NCBI GenBank assembly: GCA_016617855.1
Contig: JAECUM010006708.1
Coordinates: 62,001 to 126,000 of the forward strand
Source: Megalonaias nervosa
Lineage: Eukaryota; Mollusca; Bivalvia; Unionida; Unionidae
Length of the DNA: 64,000 nucleotides
Direction: 5' to 3'
In this document: positions 24,001-34,834 of the stretch, one piece after another
How the letters are laid out: every line of letters starts with the position of its first letter
Position numbering within the stretch: the stretch's first letter is position 1
Position numbers and translations under genes: made by a program
Notes under the pieces: generated by a model
Told to the model about the DNA's origin: nothing
The model's database searches: none
The model's input: only the letters and a program-made list of their open reading frames with translations

Positions 24001-27000
24001 TTAATTTCACAGTTGCAGAAAACCCCAATTTTAAATACCTAGCCAACAATGATCTTTATATAGAAACAATATCCAGTCGACAATTATCTATTTATAGAAA
24101 AAATAGGACTCCTTCCTCAATCCCTGAATTTAAGTACCAACAAAATTTGTTTTGAATATGACCACAATATTTGATTCCCACAAAATATATGAATTTACTG
24201 TATTGATTATGAACATAATTATCTGTTTCCTTTGTAATTTATTAAATTAAATTAAACTGTTCACATAATTTTATGTTTTGAAAGAAACATGTAGAAAGTA
24301 TTTGGTGAGTTGTGCAAGTTTCATAGAAATGGGAACAGATTTTTTTTAAAATTTAAAATTTCAGCAATTAAATAATTTTGGCTTAAAAATTGAAAAGTAT
24401 TCAAACAGTATAAATGCAAATAATTTGAAGTTTACACTTAAACTTATTAAGACACAGTATTACACTAGTATAATAAATCAAAGTTATGACAGAGATACAA
24501 TATTATACTAGTACAATAAATCAGACTTATTACATTGAGGCACAGTATTATAATAGTATAATAAATCAAACTGATGACACTGAAGCACAGTATTATGCTA
24601 GTATAATAAATGAAACGTGTCATTGAGACAGTACTATACTAGTATATTAAATCAAGCTTGTGACACAGAGGCACAATGTTACAGTAGTATAATAAATTGA
24701 GCTCATGACATTGAGACACAGTATTACAAATGTATATTATATCAGGCTTGTGACATTGAGGCACAGTATTACAATAGTATAATAAATCAAACTTATGACA
24801 TTGAGACACAGTATTAAAATAGTATAATAAATCAAACTTGTGACATTGAGACACAATATTACAGCAGTGTAACAAATCAAACTTGTGACATTGAGACACA
24901 GTATTACAATAGTATAATAAATCAAACTTGTGACATTGAGGCACAGTATTACAGTAGTATAATAAATCAAACTTAAGACATTGGGACACAGTATTATGCT
25001 AGTATAATACATGTAAATCAAACTTGTGACATTGAGATACTGTTTGACACTAGTATAATAAATCAAAGTTATGACATTGTGGCATGGTATTAAACTAATA
25101 CAATTGTTTATGAAACAAATTAGTCTTTAATTTCATGTTATGAATATATTTGTTTAATTAATTTTAAAATTGGCTTTCTTTTGTAGGAGGCTACCATCAT
25201 GCCAACACTGCACGCTGTTGGACCTACATTACAGGTGTAGTTTTAGGTAGAAAATTAGCGTGTGAAATTCCTGACCACAAGGTTTGTTATAACATGTTAT
25301 GAGCTGTTAATCAAGATTATATTTACCATAGAAGAAATACCGGTTCAAATAGTCTTGTGAAATTCTGTAAAACAAGTTTGTTAGACTTCCTTGATTTGAA
25401 TAAGTAAGATAGGTCAGCAGTGAAATGAAATATCATGGAATTCAGTAACTTGTGTCAAATGTCAAAACATTGCTATGGTAGTTTTCTGAGTAAGTGGTTT
25501 ATAAATAAGCATTAGTAGTATGCAAAGAATTTAAACTGATAATAGGCCTGTTCACCCAGTACCATATATACTCATAAATCAAGTCTAACTGCAAACAACA
25601 TAGACCCTGATCTGCTGTCACATAGTTGTTGAAGTCAGATGTTTGTAGACTGAACATTATAAAATGGGTCTGGAAGATGGAAAATTGATCCATCCCAAAT
25701 AATTTCAATATCTCCAGTTTCTAGATCAACTGATCTATGAAATTTACATATTTGTAAACATAAATCATTATACATCCTTCCTCCTGATTTTTCTTATCAC
25801 ATCTTTATTACACAAAACCATTGAGGTGTAGTTTTTCAATATCAGTAATACTTGAAAGAAAAGTTTCACAGATGCCCAAGATGTTTTAGACCCTTTATCT
25901 TGCAGAATGAGCCTAAATTTATCTAGCTTTGGAGAGAAAGGCCTTATATATAAATTAGCAATTAGCTTCAATTTATCTAGCTTTGGCAAGATATGCCTTA
26001 TATTTAAAGTAGCAATTAGCTTAAATTTATCTTGCTTTGGCAAGATGTGCCTTATATTTTAATTAGCAATTTATCTAGCTTTGGCAAGATGTGCTTTATA
26101 TTTAAAGTACCAATTAGCTTAAATTTATCTAGCTTTGGCAAGACGTGCCTTATATCTAAATTAGCAATTATATTCAATTTATCTAGCTTTGGAAAGAACT
26201 GCCTTATATTTAAAGTAGCAGTTAGCTTCAATTTATCTAGCTTTGGCAAAATGTGCCTTATATTTAAAGTACCAATTAGCTTCAATTTATCTAGCTTTTG
26301 GCAAGACATGCTTTATATTTAAATTAGCGATTAGCTTCAATTTATCTAGCTTTGGCAAGATGTGCCTTATATTTGAAGTAGCAATTAGCTTCAATTTATC
26401 TAGCTTTTGGCAAGATGTGCCTTATATTTAAATTTGCATTTTTCTAGCTTTGGCAGTATGTGCCTTATATTTAAAGTACCAATTAGCTTCAATTTATCTA
26501 GCACTGGCAAGATGTGCCTTATATTTAAATTAGCAATTAGCTTCAATTTATCTAGCTTTGGCAAGATGTGCCTTATATTTAAAGTAGCAATTAGCTTCAA
26601 TTTATCTAGATTTTGGCAAGATGCGACTTATATTTAAAGTAGCAATTCTCAAGCCTTTCTTTGTTAGGACTAAAAGTCTGGTACTATTTACAATGATGGT
26701 TGTATTCATTCCGGGATTGTGTACTGTATGGGATATGGTATATGTAATACATTAGGAAGCATTTGAAGTGGCTTCAGAATTTTCCTGGGAATTATTATAT
26801 AAGTATTCAGTTAAGTACCAGTAACATTTGTTAACTTTGTGCTATTTTGGATTGTTGGCATGCTACTGATAGATAGATAGATGCATTTAAGCTGGACAAA
26901 AGTTAAATGTAACAGATTTGATCAACCTTGTCTATAATCTTGTCAACTGTAAATGTATTTACTGTCTTCTTTACACATCTTTATCTTTAATATTAAAATT

Positions 27001-29090
27001 TACATTCACTGTCTTTTCTGCAGATACAGCTTTTGCCCCAAGGGAGTTTACATTTTTCATCAGTTTAATACTCATTTATAACACAGGAGTTATCACGCAG
27101 TATTATATTAAGTTTATTGTATTTATATTTACATAAGAAAACATGCACGATTTAATGACATTATTATCTTTGCCACACCATCAGCTGTATAATGAACAGA
27201 ATGTTTGTGGCAATTTATTCCAGAGAAACCATTTCGCTGGTTGAAATTGTTTGCATACATTGGTAGATTTTAATACAAAATTAGATTTATGTGACTGTAG
27301 TTACAGTGTACAAAAAACATGTGGAATCAATTGAGTGCAGCTATTTATTACAGTCATTAGCCAATCAGATCTTGTGTAATCAAGTCCTGATCATTGCACT
27401 ACTTGACCATCACATGTGCACAAAATAAAACATCTTGATGACCAGGAACATTATTGGCTATATCCTGTGATGTGAGTCAGAATTTCATTATGAATTTGTT
27501 AATTTTGCAGTTTCTTGCCATGACTGGACAGACATAATTGTATCTCATGTGTTTCCTTTATTTGGTTGTTTGTTTTTCTTTTTGCACTACAGATAGTCCA
27601 GTTGACTAGCGTCAAGAAAAAATGCCAGGGGTCCCCAATATTTTTTGCATGCCATGGGTGACAGGTGTATAATGTTGAACCCTGTTTCCTAAATAAGTTT
27701 TGTATAACACATGTAAGAATCAACAACTTGTTTTCAGAAGAAAAAACAAAACACTCTTAAGAGTGTCATGAAACAAATTTTATAATTTTCCATTTGTTTT
27801 CTTTTCTTATTATACCCACCCATTGCCAGACCTCCAAGACCAGCCCATTTTCATCCATTTAAGAGAAGACGGTTTATGACGCATTGTACCTTCATTAATA
27901 ATCAGTGAAGGAAGCTTGTAGCGAAATAGAAAAAGTATAAAGTATTTCTCAAGATTTATGGCATCCTTTGTAAGACATCTTGTTTATTGACCAGTCATAG
28001 AAATATGTGTACAGTTCCATTCTATACATCAGTAATTATTATCATTATTATTACAGTTTTTAATGGAGTATGGTCCTGACTATGAACTTAAGACAGAGGT
28101 GGGGAACATGAAAAACCACAATTCAAATGAGTATCTGCAAAGAGTTTACAGACAAGTTACTGGTAAGTTATTTCACATCTCTGACCCTATTTAATTAACA
28201 ATTAGAGAATTTGATGACAGTTGATTGTCTAATTAAATGATAGATGCATTTAAATATAAAAAAGAAAATTGTGAACTGGTGTTTCTAAGAGTACATTAGA
28301 CTCATATTTGTATGCAAATGTAAATTTTTTAACTAATGAGAATTTTGTTTAGTTTACCTTATAATATAAAAAGTTTGATTTAAGTCTTGGAACTATATTT
28401 TATATGCAGGGTTTAATATGAGACCTTATGTCATCTTAGAACTTTGCTAGTGACATTAAGTCCTTTTTGTTGAAGAAAGATAATCTCTCATTTGAGCTGA
28501 CTTTATCAAGGTTACGAAATTTATGGTTGTGTTTTGTGAGGATTTGTGCATTATTCTTTTTCACTTGTAGACTAAGCATCTTCAGATTTGTGAATTTATA
28601 CTTGCAGTCAAAAGCAAATGTGAATTAGTTTAGCTGAAATGACCTTCATAGAGTGTTTTAGTTAAACTTAACAGTAAATGTCAGGAATGTACAAGTCAGC
28701 CATTTTTGTCCCTGTACTAGGCATTTTTTTCTTTTTTGCATAACTTTATGCCCAGAATTTGCAAAATAAAACTAGATTGTACTGTAGAAGAGTTTTTGTC
28801 TATTTTGACAACTGCCATTTATAAAACAATAGACTTTGTAAAGTATATGAACAATTTTTATAGATGTAGATTTAACAGATTTCAGATTTAGGTTTTAGTA
28901 CGGCAGGAAAGGAGATTGCTGTATAAGGTTAAATATAACTGTAATACTAAATTCTTCTTTATAAAAGTAAGTAAATTATCTGCAATCACTTCCAATATAT
29001 TAATCGATACTGATTTGATCCATTTATATTTTGTTTCCAGAGAACATTTCTCATATTGTGTTGCAAGAGGCTGACAGAATAATTCAATAA
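20909..29090 (+). CDS. HDAC8: Histone deacetylase 8, C-terminal part (4 exons; 5' part not in view)
   Basis: Class I zinc-dependent lysine deacetylase. The coding exons are 20909-21081, 25187-25281, 28057-28162 and 29041-29090. All have AG/GT borders and their phases join without a gap into 140 residues ending at TAA 29088-29090. Visible motifs in order are GADGIAGDP (its Asp matches the zinc ligand D267 of human HDAC8), SFNLTP, LLGGGGY (its Tyr matches catalytic Y306), NTARCWTY and [14 protein letters not shown]. The [11 protein letters not shown] and IPDH-YGPDY blocks point to HDAC8 rather than HDAC1, 2, 3 or 11. The protein stops soon after the catalytic domain, as HDAC8 does. The N-terminal two thirds, with the HHAKK and DLDLHHGDG motifs, was not found upstream. 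Either the 5' exons lie before position 1, or this is a partial copy; the intact frame and splice sites favour a live gene. Confidence 0.88.
22225..22870 (+). repeat. Dispersed satellite-like repeat, unit about 140 bp, block 1
   Basis: Repeats of the type CAATATGGCTTCCACAGCAG, CCATCTTGACAATCTTGTTA and GATCCAAATGAAAATGGTGC recur at roughly 130-280 base spacing. Related blocks are at 29.26 kb (same orientation) and 54.76 kb (opposite). It lies inside an HDAC8 intron. Confidence 0.65.
24446..25105 (+). repeat. 45-bp minisatellite in an HDAC8 intron
   Basis: About 14 tandem units with spacing of 45 bases; core strings are ATAATAAATCAAACTTGTGA and CATTGAGACACAGTATTA. Because 45 is divisible by three, long spurious minus-strand frames appear with a repeating [15 protein letters not shown] motif. 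The array ends 80 bases before the intron's 3' region and lies just upstream of the catalytic-Tyr exon. Confidence 0.9.
25187..25281 (+). CDS. HDAC8: HDAC8 exon with the catalytic Tyr
   Basis: The acceptor is CTTTTGTAG and the donor is CAAG|GTTTGT. The exon completes GGGGY and reads [20 protein letters not shown], then LACEIPDHK. The Tyr of GGGGY is the transition-state-stabilising residue in class I HDACs. It follows a 4.1 kb intron that holds the 45-bp minisatellite. Confidence 0.92.
25558..25645 (+). repeat. Foldback MITE, left-half fragment
   Basis: ATATACTCATAAATCAAGTC followed by TAACTGCAAACAACATAGAC and CCTGATCTGCTGTCACATA matches the left arm of the 35.8 and 61.0 kb copies. The right arm is missing. 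It lies in the HDAC8 intron shortly before the 54-bp minisatellite. Confidence 0.55.
25905..26650 (+). repeat. 54-bp minisatellite in an HDAC8 intron
   Basis: About 13-14 units built on GCAATTAGCTTCAATTTATC and TAGCTTTGGCAAGATGTGCC with TTATATTTAAAGTA, alternating slightly between 'AAAGTA' and 'AAATTA' ends. Spurious open frames run on both strands because the period is a multiple of three. Confidence 0.9.
28057..28162 (+). CDS. HDAC8: HDAC8 penultimate exon
   Basis: The acceptor is TTATTACAG and the donor is ACTG|GTAAGT. It reads [17 protein letters not shown] and then an Asn-rich link, then [16 protein letters not shown] is typical of HDAC8. The upstream intron of 2.8 kb contains the 54-bp minisatellite. 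Confidence 0.88.
29041..29090 (+). CDS. HDAC8: HDAC8 last coding exon
   Basis: The acceptor is TTGTTTCCAG. It reads [16 protein letters not shown] and then TAA, corresponding to the C-terminal helix of HDAC8. No convincing polyadenylation signal was found close by, so the 3' UTR end is unknown. Confidence 0.85.
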
Positions 29091-29259
29091 TAGAAGGACC
29101 TGCCCTAAACCTGAATAGAGAGTTGCAGCATAACGGAAAGGGTCATCAGAGTCGATCATTACATCATGTCATGCACTGCTGCTAGGTTTTAAAATATTGT
29201 CCATTTATCTTGCATATGGATTCAAAGAAGTTGTTGGGTAATATTAACTAAATTTGGTA

Positions 29260-29690
29260 ATATTTAGTGCCGGTCTAGTTGGTTCCAAATGAAAATGGTG
29301 TCAATTTGATCTCAAGAACGGTTAGTAGCCATCTTGAAAATCTTGTTGTCACTCCTCCTGAATCATATGAACATGGGGTTTTCACAGAAAGACTTCTAAT
29401 GATCTCTAGTTGATTCTAATGAAAAATGGTGCCATCAAGACATCCAATATGGCACCATGGTGGCAATCTTGATAACCATGTTATTGATGGAAATAACAGC
29501 ATGATGGTTTCACTGAATGATTAATTATGATATCCACAATGTTCCTTAATGAAAATGGTTTGATCTGACGTCCAAAATGACCACCTTGGCATCCAATTTA
29601 AAATTGTTACGTCACCTACTCCAAACAGTTGGTCATATCACTGTGTGGTTTTCTCTAAAGACTTCTTACTGTGCTTTTTTTGTATGGGTT
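29260..29690 (+). repeat. Dispersed satellite-like repeat, block 2
   Basis: It shares TTCCAAATGAAAATGGTGTC and AGTAGCCATCTTGAAAATCT with block 1; about three units downstream of the HDAC8 stop codon. Confidence 0.65.
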
Positions 29691-29757
29691 TAACACCATT
29701 TTCAGCACATAATAAGATATACATGGCAGCCAGTACAGCTGGTGGAGGAATAACCCG
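29685..29757 (-). mobile_element. Fragment of SINE family B
   Basis: Only the 3' body is recognisable: GGGTTTAACACCATTTTCAG followed by ACATGGCAGCCAGTACAG, matching the 49.0 kb copy. It lies 0.6 kb past the HDAC8 stop codon. Confidence 0.6.
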
Positions 29758-30004
29758 TTGTTTTATGGGCAAAGATCAAATGTTTGTACAAAGAAAGCCC
29801 AATGAAGATGGTAACCGGAGTGTCCAGTCCAAACAGGGCACACATGCCATTTAAGAACATTTCAGCATTGTTTTCAGAGGATGCATTACCTGAAGAGGTG
29901 TTGAAAATCTGATTCCAGTGAAGGGAAAAATTAACTCTGACGAGTGTGTCAGCATCTTTGATGAAAATTTATGTCAGTAATTGCACAGGAATTAAAAGAT
30001 GGGG

Positions 30005-30205
30005 AGGGAGCCAAGATGGCTCAATGGTTACTTTGCCAAACTCACAACTAAAGGGTGCAGGTTCAGATCCTACCACTGAACCAGTCTGAGTCGGCTACTG
30101 TGGCACATTCTTTAGGAAGGCACTTTACTGCTATTGCTTGGCACTAAATAACCTACTTGTGTTGCTGTGCCATAAAGCACCAAACCAATCCAAACCAAAT
30201 GGGGA
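30005..30205 (+). mobile_element. tRNA-like SINE, other family
   Basis: AAGATGGCTCAATGGTTACT resembles an A box and GGTTCAGATCC a degenerate B box. A body follows with GGCACTTTACTGCTATTGCT. It differs from families A and B. Confidence 0.45.
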
Positions 30206-30209
30206 ATAG

Positions 30210-33200
30210 ACTTCCAGGAGTATGATTGGTCACATTTGTATGAGGACAAAATAGTGAAAAAAAAATGATAAAACACCAGATCTTACACTATCCATCATAG
30301 ACCTCAGACCTTGTTAGGTTTTTTTTATTTAGGATAAAAGGCAAACTGTTAAATTTAGACTTGAAAAGAATACATGAAATGAGATCAGATAACAGATTAG
30401 TCCTAAAATTTAGGACTGTTTCAGTAAACCTTAACCAAAGGATTTTATGACTTTATGACTATTAAAGCTGTTACAAACTATGATAAGAGCCAGAGGATCA
30501 GTTACCAAGCATCAGATGTGAAAGTACCATTTTCTTTCATATTTTGGTCAGGAGACCCTTCAGAAATAACTGTCAAGTTAGTTTTCCCCCTATAATGTCA
30601 AGTGGTTACTCACTTTTGACCCAGTTCTGTAGATGTAGTCAAATGAACAAGTTGCTAGTCATACTCGGACGTTCATCTTAAGGTCAAAAGTCATGACCTA
30701 GCAATTTTAGTATGAATGAAATTTTATCTTTTGACACAGTTGTTGGATGTATCTGGTGAATATCTTGATTGATAGCACTTCAGTAACTTTTTTCTCCCTA
30801 AAATTATTATTTTAAGATTTGACCAAACTTAGCATCTGGTTACATCTTGACATTGTTCGAGACAAGTTCATTGATCTTCTATTCATCACATCTGGTTGAA
30901 GGTCAAAGGCCATGACAAAGAATGTTGTACTGCACTTGTAGGTATGTACATTGTGAACATGTTAACTCAAACTTAATACTTTTGCTACCAAATTTTATAT
31001 GTTAGAGTTTCTCAAGAATATCAGAGATGGTTTCAGTATTCAGCAGTTGAAAAGAAGAAATGGACTTATCTTGGATTCCTGAAAATTCTTTTCAGTCAGT
31101 AGAGTGTCAGTCCTTTCAAGGGACTCTTGTTACCCATTCACTTGCTACTATACCAAATGTGGCACCTACTTATAAAGATGTCTTTAATGTCTTGTTTTCA
31201 ATTTTAAACCTCATTTGTTTGCATGTTATCTTTCCAATTGATCAATTGCATGAATATGTTGCCTTATTTATTTTAAATATAAAGTGCATTCAAACAGATT
31301 TGAAGCCTAAAGTTAGCCTTTCACAATTCTAAAATATTTAGACTGTGAAAATTATCTGTGAGCAATCAGTAGTAAAAGTTCTTGCATGCCAAAATATACT
31401 TCTTGCAGATTTATAACATGCATTGTAATGGACCATATCAATATTACAGTACATACAATAACTGATCTTCATTCTTAAATATTAGATTGATAATAAATTT
31501 TAAAATTCCAACAAATGTTCAACTTTTCATCAAAACTGATGTTGAATAAATGGGATAATTCAATAAAAATAGCAGTTTTTTATTTGAATCAATCACACAC
31601 TGCACAAACAAAATGTAGAGATGAATGTCTAAGATTTTACACCTGTTTGCACAACTGATTGTGCAGTTAGTGTGTTTACATATCCTGGGTAAATGGAATA
31701 TTTTAGTGTTATATGACTTCTATTTAGCAAACACAACAACAATTTACAGGTAAACAGTCTTGAATAGCATTAAATTTTGAATCTTCAATACAGACTGTGT
31801 GTCTGAAGTTTTGTATCAAGATAAGCATCATATTGGAAGTGAGATACTGACACCAGTCCTTAGTGAGAGACAAAGAAAATCCATGGGGTCAATCATTTTC
31901 CTGGTATTCTCAGAATTATTTTACTATATATCAGATATTAGTAAAATTTAATATCAATAGGTTAGCAGAATGGTATTGCAATAAATCTGAAAATATTGAA
32001 AACTGTTTTTAGATGTACCCAAATATGCATGATTTTCCATTCCAGTTTGCTGTTGTTCAAGTTTTAGTACTATTCATTCAATGTTTGGCCTTTTCTTAAG
32101 ACTATTTATTTGTAAACATATTCCTTCAGACAGCTATGAATTAAAATTTCCCGACAAACTAATGTTTACTGCTTGTCATCAGACTTAAAAACCTCAAATA
32201 TACACAACACCAAACTTGACAGACTTATCTCTTCTAGTCCAATAGTAAATTGGTTATAAAAAAAGAATCTTGTCTGAACTACACCAAAACAGTATTTTAG
32301 AGTGATAATAAAGGTTACTTATGTTGCTTTTGTCGTTTTCTGTAGCTTTAATTCTCTTACGTTTTATCACTATGGAGAGTTTAAACAACAGAGAAAATAT
32401 AATAACCAGATGGGATAATATCAAGTGACTTAGAGTTAGCAATTGGTCATTTTAGCTGATTTATTGAATACATGTATTAATTTTCTTTACTGTACACTGA
32501 GATCCATATGCACGAAAATTAAATTCATCATTTATTAATTTCTTGAATTGTTTATTCATTCATGCCAATGTTTTGGTACAATTTGGTGTGGAGCAACAAG
32601 GTTATACCCTTTTCATGATCAACATTCGAGATCCAGATCTGCTATCATATAAAGACCCATAAGACCTTAATCTATGCTGTTTGTTTCTGTAAACAGTACA
32701 AGCAAGGACATAGACCCCGATTTGCTGGTACATATGCAGATCAGGGTCTGTGTTGTTTTAAGTTGTACTCAACCTAATTGTATAGATGGTAGGCCACTAA
32801 CTTTATTTTCAATCAGTTCCACTGATTTATGATCCGTTTTCAGTGCTCTCACACCACGCTGGGGCATTTTTGTCCGACAAAATTCCATTTTTGCACTGAA
32901 AAATACTTTTTTTCAATTGTTATGAGTAGTTTAAATTACAAAGAGCTCTGCATTAGTGAACACATCCATATCAAGGGCACCTGCTCATATATTAAAGGTC
33001 GTTTTTGAATCCCTTCTCAACAGTGGTCATAGACAATGGTTTATATACATTTGAAAACTGTATATGCCAGGAAGCTTTCTGTAAACAAATGCAGATAGGT
33101 GTTTTTCGACAAGTGATGAAGAGCATTATTTATAGTAATGGTGGCCATATTGGGTGATGGATCGTCATCACCAGAACAAATCTGAAAAGCCTTGCTGCCA

Positions 33201-33580
33201 GAATGTTCACTTTAAAATTGTGTGCATTTAGTTAAAGGCTGTTTCATTTAAACAGACAGTACCCAGAAAGGGTAGTTTTACAAAAATATATGCTAGGGTA
33301 CTCAGATTACTCAAAGAGTTGACAAGAAAATGACATGAAATTCTACTTGCCATCCATGGGTGATTTTTCTGCAATGAAAGTACCTTGCCTGGATCCCAAG
33401 TTTATTTGCTACAACACGTTTAAGTTGTTTATGAGAAGAATGTATAGATAGCAACTGTGAACTGACAATGGATGAAGAATGATGCACAATGGACCATGCC
33501 ATTAAAAAAATATTGAAATTCTTGGAACCTGCTGTGACACCTGCATTTGTTCAATGATGTATTCTGCGTATATCTGACTT
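30210..33580. other. Intergenic region between convergent genes, no gene seen
   Basis: It lies beyond the HDAC8 stop. There are AT-rich unique sequence and a diverged foldback MITE, but no supported exon. A 90-codon open frame at 31,060-31,332 lacks family resemblance and splice signals. Confidence 0.5.
32620..32790 (+). repeat. Foldback MITE copy, diverged
   Basis: It contains GATCCAGATCTGCTATCATA, AGACCCCGATTTGCTGGTAC and GCAGATCAGGGTCTGTGTTG, the paired arms of the family. The outer ends are eroded. Confidence 0.5.
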
Positions 33581-33584
33581 GCTA

Positions 33585-34165
33585 GAACCTCGACACAAAA
33601 CTTGAACATCGATCATACCTTTGCAAGAACTTCAACACAGAACTTGAAATTCGATGATTCTGTTGCAAGAACTTCAACAAAAAACTTGAACATTGATGAT
33701 ACCTTTGCATAAACTTCGACATAAAACTTGAACACTGATGATACCTTTGCATGAACTTAACACAAAACTTGAACATTGATGATACTGTTGGTAGAATCTC
33801 AACACAAATCTTGAACATTTATGATACCTTTGCATGAACTTCAATGCAAAATGAGAACATTGATGATACTGTAGCAAGAATTTCAACACAAAACTGGAAG
33901 ATCTATGACTCCATTACAAGAACTTCAACACAAATCTTGAATATCTATGACTCCATTGCAAGAAGTTCAACACAAAACTTGAACATTGATGATTATGTTG
34001 CAAGAACTTCAACACCAAACTTGAACAGTGGTGATACTGTTGCAAGTACTTCAACACAAAACTTGAACATTGATGATTCTGTTGCCAGAAACTCAACATA
34101 AAACTTGAACATAGATGAGACCTTTGCATGAACCTCAACACAAAATGAGAATATTGATGATACTA
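33585..34165 (+). repeat. 42-bp minisatellite in the intergenic region
   Basis: About 14 units, core ACTTCAACACAAAACTTGAA and CATTGATGATACTGTTGCAA, with variants. It lies about 0.6 kb beyond the proposed 3' end of the PEPS-N-like gene. The open frames on both strands are repeat artefacts. Confidence 0.9.
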
Positions 34166-34749
34166 TAGCTGGTAGTGCAGCAAATGATGCCCACATCTCA
34201 GAATTCTTACATCAATAACTAAAATTACAGGCCCACTGAAAATTCCTGTTTAAGGGGTATTAGGCATGCAGCAATTTCAAAGACTGTTTTAAATGTCAAA
34301 ATTCTTTTGCTTTTTATAACATAAGGCAAGAATAATTTTATTGTTTTTATTGACAAAATAAGCTTAAAATACACCTTATATATACATTTATTCAATTCAA
34401 AGCTTTACCACGTATACTGCAAGATGCATTACAAACATAAAGTACAAATGATTTCATAAGTTTTCATGTTTCCCATAACATAAGGGATGATTTTAAACCC
34501 AAAGGCAAACATGAACATTCAAAATCTTTCCTTCCTCATCTGATTCTTATTTTTACTTGATCATTTATAAATATTAAATCAATCAACATATAAATAACCT
34601 CCTTTAAAATACCCTTCAAAATAAAAACAAAAAAATTTTTTGTTCAACTCTTGCATGCAATCCCAATATTTAAATACAAAAGCACACATGATGAAGCAAC
34701 CATATTTATGTAAGAATACATGTCAGTTCAGTTAAATGGTGTATATGCT

Positions 34750-34755
34750 TTTATT
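34750..34755 (-). terminator. Polyadenylation signal AATAAA of the PEPS-N-like gene
   Basis: The plus strand reads TTTATT, which is AATAAA on the gene strand, 43 bases after the proposed stop codon. The short spacing implies a very short 3' UTR. Confidence 0.55.
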
Positions 34756-34797
34756 AAATATCTGGATCACTGCCTGCCACTGCATTTTTTGTACTCA

Positions 34798-34834
34798 TCA
34801 TGAGCTGGCACTTGTCTGGTCCTTGTTCTTAATG
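34798..34834 (-). CDS. Exon 9 (terminal) of the PEPS-N-like gene
   Basis: The acceptor is a clean pyrimidine tract, TTTATTTCTTTCAG. In the phase left by exon 8 it reads C-IKNKDQTSASS and TGA. An AATAAA on the minus strand lies 43 bases beyond the stop. The short polar tail is not conserved in anything I recall; the call rests on signals and phase. Confidence 0.6.

Noticed and set aside
24639..25066. Long minus-strand open frames with a 15-residue repeat ([15 protein letters not shown])
   Set aside because: They result from a 45-bp tandem repeat inside an HDAC8 intron. There are no start context, splice or protein-family signals.
26032..26637. Open frames with an 18-residue repeat on both strands
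   Set aside because: They are produced by the 54-bp minisatellite. Being open on both strands is expected for a period divisible by three.
31060..31332. 90-codon plus-strand open frame downstream of HDAC8
   Set aside because: The amino-acid content is AT-driven, with no motif and no splice support.
33582..34196. Open frames with a 14-residue repeat (SVARTSTQNLNIDD type)
   Set aside because: They are produced by the 42-bp minisatellite.
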